Shown here: one piece after another, positions 47,091 to 55,881 of the stretch | Layout: each line of letters opens with the position of its first letter | Numbering within the stretch: position 1 is the stretch's first letter | Assembly (NCBI GenBank): GCA_905235625.1 | Contig: CAJOLX010000003.1 | Location: 25,497 to 89,496 of the forward strand | Length of the DNA: 64,000 bases | Direction: 5' to 3' | Source: an uncultured Clostridia bacterium | Lineage (GTDB): Bacteria; Bacillota; Clostridia; Oscillospirales; Acutalibacteraceae | Translations under genes and position numbers: made by a program | Notes under the pieces: generated by a model | Seen by the model: only the letters and a program-made list of their open reading frames with translations | Database searches by the model: none | What the model was told of the DNA's origin: nothing

Positions 47091-48331
47091 CTGATTTGCC
47101 CCTCCCCTGTTATCTTATAGTAATATGTCATCATTTCTTCAAGGCCCATCGGACCTCTTGCGTGAAGCTTTTGCGTGGATATTCCTATTTCACAGCCGAG
47201 CCCGAATTCTCCGCCGTCGGTAAATCTTGTTGAAGCGTTAACGTAAACGGCGGCTGAATCAACGTTTGAGGTGAAGTAATCCGCCGCTTCGGGGTCGCTC
47301 GTAACTATAGACTCGCTGTGACCCGTTGAGTGATTTAAAACGTGCTCAACGGCGTCCTTCACTCCGTCAACGACCTTTATAGCGAGCTTATAGTCAAGAT
47401 ATTCGGTGTCAAAGCTGCCTTCCGATGCGGGCGTTCCGCCGATTATTTCACGGCTTCTTTCGTCCGTTATAAATTCAACAGGATTTTCTCGGCCTGCGGT
47501 AAGTCTCTCATAGAGCTTCGGCAAAAATTCGCCTGCTATTTCGCTGTCAACAACGCACACTTCGCAGGCGTTGCAAACGGAAGGCCTTGAGGTTTTGGCG
47601 TTATCGACAATACTCAGCGCCATATCAATATCGGCTGTCTTTTCAACGTAAACGTGGCAAATGCCTGTGCCCGTTTGAATACAGGGCACTTTGGCGTTTT
47701 CGGTGCAGGCGCTTATCAGCCCTTTGCCGCCTCTCGGAATGAGAAGGTCAATTTTGCCGACGGCTGTCATCATATCCGAGGCGCTCTGCCTCGAAATATC
47801 ATCGACAAGCTGAATTGCGTCGGGAGTGACTCCGCATTTTTCGAGCCCTCTTCTCAATGCGTCGGTAATGGCTCTCGAGGTGTTGTAAGACTCTTTGCCG
47901 CATCTTAAAACACAAACGTTTGAGCTTTTAAAGCAAAGCGCGGCTGCGTCCGACGTAACGTTCGGTCTGCTCTCGTAAATTATTCCAATAACTCCCATGG
48001 GAGCGAGCTTCTTTTCGATAGCGAGGCCGTTTGGTCTCACGATTTTATCAATAACCTTGCCGTTTGGGTCGGGAAGATTTGAAACCTCAGCCATTCCGCT
48101 TGCCATGCCTTCAATTCTCTGCTTTGAAAGCGCAAGGCGGTCAAGCATAACTTCGGAGAAAACGCCCTTCGCCTTTTCCATATCTTCACGATTTGCCGAG
48201 AGAATTTCGTCGGCGGACGCAAGAAGCGAATCAACCATTGAAGCTATCGCTTCATTTTTCTTTTCTGCGGAAAGCTGTTTTACAAGCGGCTTCGCTTTAA
48301 CTGCCCTGTCAAGAATTTCGGATGTCAGCAT
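47087..48331 (-). CDS. proA: Gamma-glutamyl phosphate reductase
   Basis: Reduces glutamyl 5-phosphate to the semialdehyde with NADPH. At about 414 residues it has the normal length. Conserved parts are APMGVIGIIYESRPNVTSDA, LRCGKESYNTS, the active Cys in RPSVCNACEVCVV, and SRFTDGGEFGLGCEIGIST-type C-terminal sequence (quoted in part: FTDGGEFGLGCEIGIST). Of two starts, ATG 48337 overlaps proB's stop, but ATG 48331 has the better distance from AGGAG and is used here. Operon order is proB-proA-proC. Confidence 0.97.
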   Translation of the reverse strand: MLTSEILDRAVKAKPLVKQLSAEKKNEAIASMVDSLLASADEILSANREDMEKAKGVFSEVMLDRLALSKQRIEGMASGMAEVSNLPDPNGKVIDKIVRPNGLAIEKKLAPMGVIGIIYESRPNVTSDAAALCFKSSNVCVLRCGKESYNTSRAITDALRRGLEKCGVTPDAIQLVDDISRQSASDMMTAVGKIDLLIPRGGKGLISACTENAKVPCIQTGTGICHVYVEKTADIDMALSIVDNAKTSRPSVCNACEVCVVDSEIAGEFLPKLYERLTAGRENPVEFITDERSREIIGGTPASEGSFDTEYLDYKLAIKVVDGVKDAVEHVLNHSTGHSESIVTSDPEAADYFTSNVDSAAVYVNASTRFTDGGEFGLGCEIGISTQKLHARGPMGLEEMMTYYYKITGEGQIR

Positions 48332-48333
48332 GT

Positions 48334-49104
48334 TCATTTCTCCTTGGAAGTAAATAATGTGCCTACATCTTTTCCTTCCATAATATCATAGAGTATTTCG
48401 GGATTTCTGCCGTTTGCAATTATCATATCAATGCCGGCTTCCATCGCAATCTGAGCGGCGTGAAGCTTTGTTCTCATGCCTCCGGTGCCGAACGTTGAGC
48501 CTTTTCCGCCGCCCATAACGGTGATTTCATGAGTGATTTCGGTCACCGTTTTAATGAGCTTCGCGTCGCTGTAAACGGAAGGATTTTTATCATAAAGCCC
48601 GTCAATATCGGATAGAATGATAAGCAGATCGGCCTCGGAATAAACCGAAACGATGGCGCCGAGAGCGTCGTTATCGCCTATCGAAATTTCATCCGTTGAA
48701 ACGGAGTCGTTTTCGTTTATAACGGGCAAAACGCCGAACTCAAGGAGCCTGTTGACCGTGTTTTGGAAATTCTTTAAGTGAGCGGGATTTTCAACGTCGG
48801 TGCCGGTAATCAGTATCTGAGCAACGTTATGATTGTATTTTGAAAACTCGTTGTCGTAAACGTACATCAGCTCGCACTGACCCACAGCGGCGGCAGCCTG
48901 TTTAGTGGGAATATCGTCCGGTCTTTCGCTGAGCATAAGCTTGCCTACGCCCATTCCTATGGCGCCGGATGAAACGAGAATAAGCTCGTTGCCCGCGTTT
49001 TTCAAATCGCTGAGCACCCGGCACAAAGCCTCGACTCGCCTTATATTTATCCTGCCCGTATTGTGAGTGAGCGTTGAAGTGCCCACTTTAACTACAATTC
49101 TCAT
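48334..49104 (-). CDS. proB: Glutamate 5-kinase, lacking a PUA domain
   Basis: First step of proline synthesis, phosphorylating glutamate. It has 256 residues, matching forms without the C-terminal RNA-binding PUA domain of E. coli ProB. Motifs include VVKVGTSTLTH, LVSSGAIGMGVGKL, PVINENDSVSTDEI with GDNDALGA, and GTGGMRTKLHAAQIAMEAG. Regulation by proline feedback cannot be told. Upstream lies an alpha-galactosidase gene only 15 bases away, so the unit may be transcribed with it. The start has only a weak ribosome site. Confidence 0.96.
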   Translation of the reverse strand: MRIVVKVGTSTLTHNTGRINIRRVEALCRVLSDLKNAGNELILVSSGAIGMGVGKLMLSERPDDIPTKQAAAAVGQCELMYVYDNEFSKYNHNVAQILITGTDVENPAHLKNFQNTVNRLLEFGVLPVINENDSVSTDEISIGDNDALGAIVSVYSEADLLIILSDIDGLYDKNPSVYSDAKLIKTVTEITHEITVMGGGKGSTFGTGGMRTKLHAAQIAMEAGIDMIIANGRNPEILYDIMEGKDVGTLFTSKEK

Positions 49105-49119
49105 TTAAATCACCGAAAC

Positions 49120-50778
49120 TTATTCTGAAAGTATTTTGCCCGATTTTATGTTGAATGAGAAAACGTGATCTTCGCCATTTTCGGAGTAGCCTATCTCAAA
49201 AACATCATCGGAAGTTTTGTAAGCGTATTTCACTTCTGCCTCGCTCTTTTTGAACGTATCTTTGAGATTTTGAACGTTTTTTTCGGAATAATCGCCCACA
49301 TTGTCGGAAACGAAAAGAACGTCGCCGAACAGATTATTCACTTTAGCGAGCAGTTTCTTCTGCTCGTCGGTAAATTTAAGATTGATATCTCTGAAGAAAA
49401 ATACGTCGGGGTCGTTGCAGAACACTCTGCCGTTAAGGTGGCGGCGATAGATAGTGTTATTTATCGCATTCTGAGCGGACGGCAGCTCTCTGTTGGCCTC
49501 AAGTCTATTATAATACTTGCCGCCGTAAACGAGGTCAACGTCGCAGCTAATGCGGCAGGCGTCAACTACGCCGAAGCCCGGACCGAGAGGCATTCCGCAG
49601 CCGAGTATCAGCTTATCCTCGCCCACGCACTCGCGCAAAAAGTCCATACCCTCGCACATGATCTGACCTCTGGACTTATTGTATCTGGGCTCGGTCGCCT
49701 CCGAATAGAGGAAATCGAGCTTAACCATATCATAGCCCCAGTCGTTAAGTATAACGTCAAAGAAGTGCTTTATGTGCTCTCTCGCTTCGGGGTTATAAAC
49801 GTCGAGAGTGTAAGCTCCGCCCCATGCAAAGCAGCCCCATTCGTTGTTGCCTTTTTTATCCTTTACAAGCCATTCCGGATGTTCTTTTGCGATTTTTGAA
49901 ACCCTCTGAACGGAAAACGGAGCAATCCAAATGCCGGCAAGATAACCTTTATCGTGAATCTTATCGGCAATATATTTCATACCGTTCGGGAATTTCTTCT
50001 TATCGCATTCGAGCCAGTCGCCTACAAACGGCTCATAACCGTCGTCAATCTGAAAAATCGAAACGCTGTCTTTTGCTCTGTCGAGCCCGTCAAGGTCGCG
50101 AAGAATTATTTTTTCGTCTATTTTCTGGAAATAATTGTACCATGAGGTGTAGCCGGAAAGATGCTCGATTTTAGGCTTTCTCAGGTTAAGGGATGAAAAA
50201 TAAGCGTCAAATACTTCGTCATAGGCACCGGTGAAGCTGATAACGTTCATAAGCTCATAATCGGAGTCAATCGAAACGCCTTCAACATCCTTAATAATGC
50301 TGAAAAGGTTTGCGGTATTGTCCATTTCAAAAACGGTGTAGCCCGTTCTTTCGGTGCGGGAGCCGAAAAGCTCAACATTGTCGCCCAATCTGAAATAAGT
50401 GTAAGTGAAGGAATGAAATCTTCCTTTTTCGCCGTAAGAGGTAAAGAGATAATCGCCGGACATGGAAGCTATGCGCCTTGTGAATTTGGAAACCTTTGAA
50501 AGAGGCATAACGTCGGGAATGTTATCGTCTTTTTTGCATTCTGCGCAGGTAGTCCAGGACTGGAAGCCGTTGAGGAAGAAAACTTCGTCATCTGCCATCT
50601 TCTTATTGGCTTCAAGCGCGAAAGAAAACAGCTTGATTCTCTTTTTCGGGTGAATAACGCATTTAATATCTTTTTTGGAAACGGAAATATCAAGAGAATA
50701 AAGGTCGTTTTCAAGCTGAGTGCTTTTAACCTTTTTGCCGTTTTCGACGTAAGTGAGCACGGGCGTGAAGTTATACAT
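49120..50778 (-). CDS. Alpha-galactosidase-like glycoside hydrolase, GH36-type
   Basis: A 552-residue cytoplasmic glycosidase expected to act on alpha-galactosides such as raffinose-type sugars. The N-terminal beta-domain is followed by a (beta/alpha)8 core with IFQIDDGYEPFVGDW, WLVKDKKGNNEWG, the nucleophile Asp in YDMVKLDFLY and the acid-base Asp in CRISCDVDLVYGGKYY. This arrangement matches the short GH36 subgroup in Clostridia. It lacks a signal peptide, so it works on imported sugars. No transporter is next to it. GGAGG precedes the ATG. It sits 15 bases before proB, an unexpected partner. Confidence 0.85.
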   Translation of the reverse strand: MYNFTPVLTYVENGKKVKSTQLENDLYSLDISVSKKDIKCVIHPKKRIKLFSFALEANKKMADDEVFFLNGFQSWTTCAECKKDDNIPDVMPLSKVSKFTRRIASMSGDYLFTSYGEKGRFHSFTYTYFRLGDNVELFGSRTERTGYTVFEMDNTANLFSIIKDVEGVSIDSDYELMNVISFTGAYDEVFDAYFSSLNLRKPKIEHLSGYTSWYNYFQKIDEKIILRDLDGLDRAKDSVSIFQIDDGYEPFVGDWLECDKKKFPNGMKYIADKIHDKGYLAGIWIAPFSVQRVSKIAKEHPEWLVKDKKGNNEWGCFAWGGAYTLDVYNPEAREHIKHFFDVILNDWGYDMVKLDFLYSEATEPRYNKSRGQIMCEGMDFLRECVGEDKLILGCGMPLGPGFGVVDACRISCDVDLVYGGKYYNRLEANRELPSAQNAINNTIYRRHLNGRVFCNDPDVFFFRDINLKFTDEQKKLLAKVNNLFGDVLFVSDNVGDYSEKNVQNLKDTFKKSEAEVKYAYKTSDDVFEIGYSENGEDHVFSFNIKSGKILSE

Positions 50779-50823
50779 TTTTCTTACCTCCGTAAATATA
50801 TTTAAAGATTATCGTTATATGAT

Positions 50824-51594
50824 TTAACCTTCGTATTCGGCGGCATATTTTTCACACACTGTGAAATCAAAGGAAATATGCACCGAACCGAGAGCGGAAT
50901 ATTCGCCTAAAAACGTTAAAACAGCGTTTACGGTAAACGTTCTTTCAAAAGTGATTTCGTCAATATTTTTGAAATCAATGCCCGATGAGCCGTAAATTTT
51001 GCCGTCTTTCATTTCGGCATACACAACGCCGAATTCCAAAACGCCGTCATAAAGTTTTTTTATTTCTTCAAAAGCCGCGGAATTCAGCTTAAAGTCAAGC
51101 GCCGAAGCGACGGTGCTTTCTTCATAGCAGCTGCGGTTTTCGAGCGTTAACAAAAAGCTTTTATCTTTGCCTTCGTCGCCGGCAGAGAAAGAAGAAACGT
51201 CGGAAGAATAGAGATTTAAGCTTTTGTCGCCTTTTCTGCCGGAACCCTTCTCACCGTTATAGCTATCGCAAAACGACAAAAAATATGCTTTAATTTCATC
51301 GGCGGCTTTCAGAACGAGGAATTCGTCTTCCGGCTTAAACTCCGACTCGAAATTATCGTAGGAAATCTCATAAGTTCTTGTGAGCAAAACGTCGTCGGCA
51401 AACATATTTTCAAATTCCGACTGAAATGCCTTTAAAGCGTCGCTCTTATCTTTTCCGCCGAGTTCGGTAAGTTCGACAGGAAAAGTATTCCCCTGCTCAT
51501 CTGTCGGTTCTTTTTTGCCGCAGGAAGGCAGGCAAATTGAAATAACTAAAATGAAAACAAGAATGAGGGCTGCCGCTTTCGGCTTGTTATTCAT
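50824..51594 (-). CDS. Lipoprotein of unknown function
   Basis: A 256-residue lipoprotein: signal peptide and lipobox CLPSCGKK with Cys at about 26, then an acidic, Phe/Ser-rich mature part (KDKSFLLTLENRSCY is one example). I recognise no domain; the repeating patterns of KSDALKAFQSEFE and ELFYDG-like parts suggest an alpha/beta fold. The start overlaps the end of the membrane-protein gene upstream by eight bases, so they likely act together in the same membrane. The gap to the GH36 gene is 45 bases. Confidence 0.78.
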   Translation of the reverse strand: MNNKPKAAALILVFILVISICLPSCGKKEPTDEQGNTFPVELTELGGKDKSDALKAFQSEFENMFADDVLLTRTYEISYDNFESEFKPEDEFLVLKAADEIKAYFLSFCDSYNGEKGSGRKGDKSLNLYSSDVSSFSAGDEGKDKSFLLTLENRSCYEESTVASALDFKLNSAAFEEIKKLYDGVLEFGVVYAEMKDGKIYGSSGIDFKNIDEITFERTFTVNAVLTFLGEYSALGSVHISFDFTVCEKYAAEYEG

Positions 51595-52165
51595 CTGTAA
51601 AGCCCTCCTCTTTGCGTTTCTTTTTTCTTATCGCAAAGTTAACAAATCCGTTTGCGGTAAGAGCCGCAAAAGCAGCGGGAGCGCCGAAACCGATTTTAAA
51701 AATCACAAAATAGGGAAAAGATGAAATGCCGTTTGCCATAAGCTCAAAAACAAATATAAACAAAGATAGCGCGGCGCCGCCGAATGAAAATACAGCGGCT
51801 ATTTTGGATGATGAATAAATGTCGGCAAAGCTGAACAAAAAGAAGAAAACAATAACGAGCGTTACAAGGCTGAGCAAAATGAACATTGCGGTTATGTAAG
51901 AAGCCGTTTCTACCGTATCGGCAAACAAAACGCTCTTCGCGAGGTTTTTGATTACCGGCATATTTTCATTGTCGGCAAGTGAAAAAACGCCGGGAAGACT
52001 TATTTTAAATTCAAAGTTAAACGCCGGCACGTCGGTTTTAAAAACTGAAAAAGGAATAAACAGGGATAAAACGGCGGCAGCGGTTGTAAAAATTCTCAAA
52101 ACGTACCGAATGCCTCCGATAAATGATTCTTTCAAATTTTGTTTTATGCCTGTTTTATTGCTCAT
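51587..52165 (-). CDS. Four-helix membrane protein of unknown function
   Basis: A 192-residue protein with about four hydrophobic segments: RIFTTAAAVLSLFIPFSVF, TAMFILLSLVTLVIVFFFLF, IAAVFSFGGAALSLFIFVFE and FPYFVIFKIGFGAPAAFAAL. It ends in a basic stretch (NFAIRKKKRKEEGFTDE). No family is recognised. The start at 52165 follows GGAG; a longer frame with an N-terminal hydrophobic piece could start at TTG 52198 or at an ATT still further upstream behind GGGGAGG. The lipoprotein gene overlaps its stop, so the two form a small envelope module. Confidence 0.7.
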   Translation of the reverse strand: MSNKTGIKQNLKESFIGGIRYVLRIFTTAAAVLSLFIPFSVFKTDVPAFNFEFKISLPGVFSLADNENMPVIKNLAKSVLFADTVETASYITAMFILLSLVTLVIVFFFLFSFADIYSSSKIAAVFSFGGAALSLFIFVFELMANGISSFPYFVIFKIGFGAPAAFAALTANGFVNFAIRKKKRKEEGFTDE

Positions 52166-52257
52166 ATTTCTCCAAAGAAAACACAGGGAGAAAGCCAAAA
52201 TATATTTATAAATCGGCTTCCTCCCCGCTTAAAATCAGGTTAATTTCAGTTTATCGT

Positions 52258-54000
52258 TTAAGCCGACATGGCAAGATTTCTGCTTATCTTTTTGCAGAAT
52301 TCATCCATAACGCGCTTGGTCCAGTATTCGCTGACCTCGGGAGCATACTCGCCTTCGTCGGAGATAAGGTCCGCTTCATACTTTTCATAAGCTTCGGAGC
52401 CTTTATCGGAGCGAATGGTCGCCTGCCAGTCAAAATCGTCGGCGTTATCGGCCGAGAAATACATAATGTGATAACCGTAAGTGGTTTCGATTATTTCAAC
52501 GTCGCCCACTTTTCTGGCGGGGTCGAATGACCAGTTAAGGAATTCCTCAACGTAGCTGTCGGTAATTCTCATGCCTTCGTAAAGTCCGCCGGTTTCAACG
52601 GAGCCTTCGTCGTCGGAATGCTCGGTAACAAGAGCGGCAAAGGATTCTTCGGTAGCATCGCCGTTTTTCCACTCGGCAAGATAGCCCTGAGCGGTCTCAT
52701 AAGCCTCAGCCTTCATTTCGTCGGTAACTTCCTCTTCGGAGTCATCGGAGAAAGCGACGAGGAGATGACGAACGTCAACGCTGTGAGAAGTGTAAGCGGG
52801 TTTAACAACATAGACGAGATATGCGCTGTTTTCATTTGTGAAAACGCTCTTGTCGCCTGCTTTGCGGGCTGAATCAAAGAGCCAATCGGCGGCAGCGTCG
52901 TTCATGGAGCTGTTAATGCTTTCATAGGTTGCGTGCTTAACCTCGGTGGAATAAAGCTTTTCTTCCTCTTCTTCCTCGGCTGCTTCTTCGGTTTCTTCAG
53001 CAGCTTCGGCAGTTTCGGCTGTTTCTTCCTCGGGCTCTTTCTTGGAGTCGATATATTCCTCAAGAGCTTCCTCAAGAGAATCAAGGCTCGTTACCTTGTC
53101 GCTGACAGCCTCCGCCTCGTCATAGATAGCCTCATTTGCGGCATCCTGTCTGGTCTTAAGCTGCTCGTCGGTTTCGCCTTCATCAGCCTCAAGAATATCG
53201 GTTGAGAAAATGTAATAGCGAACGTCAACGTAATCATAAAGCTTCTGATTTTTTTCATATTCAGCTTTGATTTCGTCATCGGAAATATCATCGGCAAGCT
53301 TCTTCTGCATATATTCGCTGAATTTTGAAGCTATTTCGGATTTTTCGATCTCTGCTCTGAATTTCTTTTCGGTAACGCCGGGGCCGAAATTAGCTTTGAG
53401 ATAAGCGTTCATTGAATATCCGCCCTCGGAAGCGTTCGATCTGTAGCTTTCGATGGTTTCGTCAATCTCAGCCTTTGCGTCTTCGTCAAGCTCAAAGCCT
53501 TCTTTTTCGGCTTCTTTCGCAAAAGCCTCAAAATACTGCGCGCGGTCAATGGCGGCAGTTCTGAAATACTCGGCGTAGGTTATCTCGTTGCCGTCTTCAT
53601 CGGTAGTGGTCTGCTGGTCGGGCGAAAGGCTTGTGTCGTAGCCGCCCGTGCCGTAACCGTACTGAGCCATTGCCTGAGCATAATAATTGGTCTGGCTGTA
53701 AAGACTGCTGTAATAATAGTTAAACATCGTTGCGCTTATTTTGGTGCCGTCGCTGAACTTAACGGCGGAAACGTTTCTTTTAACAAGGCCGGTGTTGTCA
53801 ATAACAACGTAGCCTATGCCGATAACTATAGCCGCAACAACAACTATGGCAACCGTCTTTTTAATGATATTGCCTACAGTCTTGCCGGTTTCAATGCTTT
53901 TGGCGTTCTTTTTATTAGCTTTGGCAATCCGGTCTTTACGCTCCTCGCGGTAAATCTCGGCTTTGCTCTTGCCGTCATTTTTTGCCATTTCGTCCGTCAT
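52258..54000 (-). CDS. Membrane-anchored PrsA/SurA-type peptidyl-prolyl isomerase
   Basis: Foldase for exported proteins, 580 residues. A charged cytoplasmic start (about 1-45), one membrane helix (TVAIVVVAAIVIGIGYVVI) and an extracytoplasmic SurA-like helical part (75-240) lead to the parvulin domain: VDVRHLLVAFSDD, FAALVTEHSDDEGS, GGLYEGM and ETTYGYHIMYF, around 415-540. Before it lies a second, incomplete parvulin-like stretch (SARKAGDKSVFTNENSAY) reached through a Glu/Ala-rich linker (EEETAETAEAAEETEEAAEE, quoted in full except its ends). A lipobox is absent, unlike Bacillus PrsA. The ATG at 54000 directly follows AAAGG; ATG 53988 is an alternative. A promoter lies at 54052. Confidence 0.85.
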   Translation of the reverse strand: MTDEMAKNDGKSKAEIYREERKDRIAKANKKNAKSIETGKTVGNIIKKTVAIVVVAAIVIGIGYVVIDNTGLVKRNVSAVKFSDGTKISATMFNYYYSSLYSQTNYYAQAMAQYGYGTGGYDTSLSPDQQTTTDEDGNEITYAEYFRTAAIDRAQYFEAFAKEAEKEGFELDEDAKAEIDETIESYRSNASEGGYSMNAYLKANFGPGVTEKKFRAEIEKSEIASKFSEYMQKKLADDISDDEIKAEYEKNQKLYDYVDVRYYIFSTDILEADEGETDEQLKTRQDAANEAIYDEAEAVSDKVTSLDSLEEALEEYIDSKKEPEEETAETAEAAEETEEAAEEEEEEKLYSTEVKHATYESINSSMNDAAADWLFDSARKAGDKSVFTNENSAYLVYVVKPAYTSHSVDVRHLLVAFSDDSEEEVTDEMKAEAYETAQGYLAEWKNGDATEESFAALVTEHSDDEGSVETGGLYEGMRITDSYVEEFLNWSFDPARKVGDVEIIETTYGYHIMYFSADNADDFDWQATIRSDKGSEAYEKYEADLISDEGEYAPEVSEYWTKRVMDEFCKKISRNLAMSA

Positions 54001-54051
54001 CCTTTACATCTTTTTTAATAAAACTGCCCTTCAGGCAGGCATAATAAATAT

Positions 54052-54079
54052 ATTATACATTTTTTTTATTATTTTACAA
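54052..54079 (-). promoter_or_regulatory. Promoter of the PrsA-like gene
   Basis: TTGTAA (54079-54074), 16-base spacer, TATAAT (54057-54052) on the minus strand. The leader contains a small hairpin (CTGCC and GGCAG arms, 54024-54038) followed by TTTTATT, resembling a weak attenuator. Confidence 0.6.
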
Positions 54080-54113
54080 GCTTTTTGCGATAATTTATAA
54101 TTAAGTTTACAAT

Positions 54114-55088
54114 TTATTTTGTTTCGCTCAAGCCGAAATCCGGGAATTCGCGCTCAAACCACACGTCTTCGATTCTGAATGATTTGCCGTTAAGGTAATT
54201 AAGAATACCCGCGTCCGTTTTAAAATCAAACTGCAGCTTGTAAGAGCAAAGCAGCTGCTTTTTGAAACCCAGGGACTTATTGAGGGCGTTGGAGCCGTAT
54301 TTGCCGTCGCCCACGAGAGGATGGCCTTCAAACGCAAGATGAGCTCTTATCTGATGAGTGCGGCCCGTAAAAAGCCTTATCTCAAGCAGCGATATATTTT
54401 TGCCCTGCTTTAAAACCTCATAGCCCGTGATCATCGTTTTTGCGCCGGGAACGGGTTTTGAATAGACCGAAACCTTGTTTTTCGATTCGTCCTTAATCAT
54501 ATAGGCGGTCAGCTTGTCTTTTTTCTTTTCAAACTCTCCGTGAACGACGCAGAGATAATATTTTTCTATCTCTCTGTCCTTGAGCTTCTGATTTAAAATT
54601 TTGAGGCTTTCGAAATTTTTAGCGGCGATAACAATGCCGGCCGTGTTTCTGTCTATTCTGTTAACGAGCGACGGAGCAAAGGAATTTTCGCTTTCGGGGT
54701 CGTATTCTCCCTTTTCGTACAAATATCTTTTAATTCTCGTTATGAGAGTGTCGTTAAACTCTGTTTCGTCCGGATGAGAAAGCACGCCCGCAGGCTTATC
54801 GGCGAGAATTATGTTTTCATCTTCATAAACTATCTTGAGATTTTTTGAAGCGGTTAAGAAATCGTAATTCTTTTTGCCGTTATCAAAAAATTCATCGCTT
54901 ATGTACATCTCAATAACGTCGCCCTCGGAAAGCCTCGTGTCTATATCGGCTCTTTTGGAATTTACCTTAATTCTCTTTTTTCTGATGTATTTATACATCA
55001 GCGAAGAGGGCAAGGAAGGCACCGATTTTGATATGAATTTGTCGAGCCTTTGACCGGAGTCGTTTTTGCCTGCGACAAAGCTTTTCAT
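54114..55088 (-). CDS. RluA/RluD-family RNA pseudouridine synthase
   Basis: Converts specific uridines of rRNA or tRNA to pseudouridine. The protein has 324 residues: an S4 RNA-binding domain (about 15-70, GQRLDKFISKSVPSL and KYIRKKRIKVNSK) and a catalytic domain with VNRIDRNTAGIVIAAKN, where Asp is the catalytic residue, then RTHQIRAHLAFEGHPLVGDGKYG. The start at 55088 follows AAAGGAGG; a longer frame to 55169 would run through the aquaporin terminator. The exact target cannot be assigned. It is transcribed between two terminator-flanked units. Confidence 0.9.
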   Translation of the reverse strand: MKSFVAGKNDSGQRLDKFISKSVPSLPSSLMYKYIRKKRIKVNSKRADIDTRLSEGDVIEMYISDEFFDNGKKNYDFLTASKNLKIVYEDENIILADKPAGVLSHPDETEFNDTLITRIKRYLYEKGEYDPESENSFAPSLVNRIDRNTAGIVIAAKNFESLKILNQKLKDREIEKYYLCVVHGEFEKKKDKLTAYMIKDESKNKVSVYSKPVPGAKTMITGYEVLKQGKNISLLEIRLFTGRTHQIRAHLAFEGHPLVGDGKYGSNALNKSLGFKKQLLCSYKLQFDFKTDAGILNYLNGKSFRIEDVWFEREFPDFGLSETK

Positions 55089-55149
55089 TCTCATCCTCCT
55101 TTCGAGCATATTTTTTGATATTTTATCATAAAAGCGCTTGCTGTTCAAC

Positions 55150-55188
55150 AAAAAAATCGCGCCGCGCATATCAAAACACGCGGCGCAA
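55150..55188 (-). terminator. Terminator of the aquaporin gene
   Basis: GCGCCGCG and CGCGGCGC arms (55159-55166 and 55179-55186) with a 12-base loop, followed on the minus strand by a run of T. Confidence 0.88.
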
Positions 55189-55203
55189 AATCAAGACATT
55201 AAA

Positions 55204-55863
55204 TTATTTCTTTTCGGAGTCGAGCACCTTGTAGCAAAGAGCCGCAAGAGCGCCGCCGATAAGAGGAGCAACTATAAACACCCAAACGCTTGAAAGCGCC
55301 TCGCCGCCTGCGAAAATCGCGGGGCCGAGAGAACGGGCGGGGTTAACGGAAGTGCCGGTGAAATGAATGCCCAAAAGGTGAACGAGCGTAAGCGAGAGGC
55401 CTATAACAAGGCCCGCAACGGTGCCGTTTTCCGTTTTGGAGGTAACGCCGAGAATGGCAAGCACAAACACGAAGGTGAGAATAATCTCAATAGCGAGCGA
55501 CTTGCCGATGCTGCCCTCAAACAAAGCGTTTGCGCCGAAGCCGCAATCACTGCCGAGGAAAGGAATCATGGCGGCGGCGCCCACAATCGCGCCGACACAC
55601 TGAGCGATAACGTAGCCGATAAAGTCGCCGAAGCTAATCTTGCCGCTGATAAGCATTGCGAGTGAAACGGCGGGGTTAATGTGGCAGCCCGAAACGTTGC
55701 CGATGGAATATGCCATTGCAACTATTACAAGGCCGAAAGCGATAGCGACCGCAAGATAATTCGCGGGCTCATCGCAGCCGATAGCCGCAGCCGTGCCGCA
55801 GGCGAAAAATACGAGAACGAAAGTTCCGATACATTCCGCAAGATACTTTTTAACTTTTGACAT
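55204..55863 (-). CDS. Aquaporin (AqpZ-like)
   Basis: A water or small-solute channel of 219 residues with six helices. Both NPA boxes are present, HINPAVSLAML and VNPARSLGPAIF, and the N-terminal AECIGTFVLVFFACGTAA. The second box with its NPARSLGPA continuation follows the AqpZ group rather than glycerol facilitators (whose second box is NPARDFGPR). Selectivity is therefore probably water, from family likeness. GGGAGG precedes the ATG; the GH13 gene lies 18 bases upstream, so both are in one operon. Confidence 0.93.
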   Translation of the reverse strand: MSKVKKYLAECIGTFVLVFFACGTAAAIGCDEPANYLAVAIAFGLVIVAMAYSIGNVSGCHINPAVSLAMLISGKISFGDFIGYVIAQCVGAIVGAAAMIPFLGSDCGFGANALFEGSIGKSLAIEIILTFVFVLAILGVTSKTENGTVAGLVIGLSLTLVHLLGIHFTGTSVNPARSLGPAIFAGGEALSSVWVFIVAPLIGGALAALCYKVLDSEKK

Positions 55864-55881
55864 AGTTTTATAACCTCCCTA

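Noticed and set aside
49165..49899. Plus-strand open frame of 244 codons opposite the alpha-galactosidase gene
   Set aside because: It is the antisense shadow of a well-conserved gene, has no recognisable domain or ribosome site and no neighbours on its strand.
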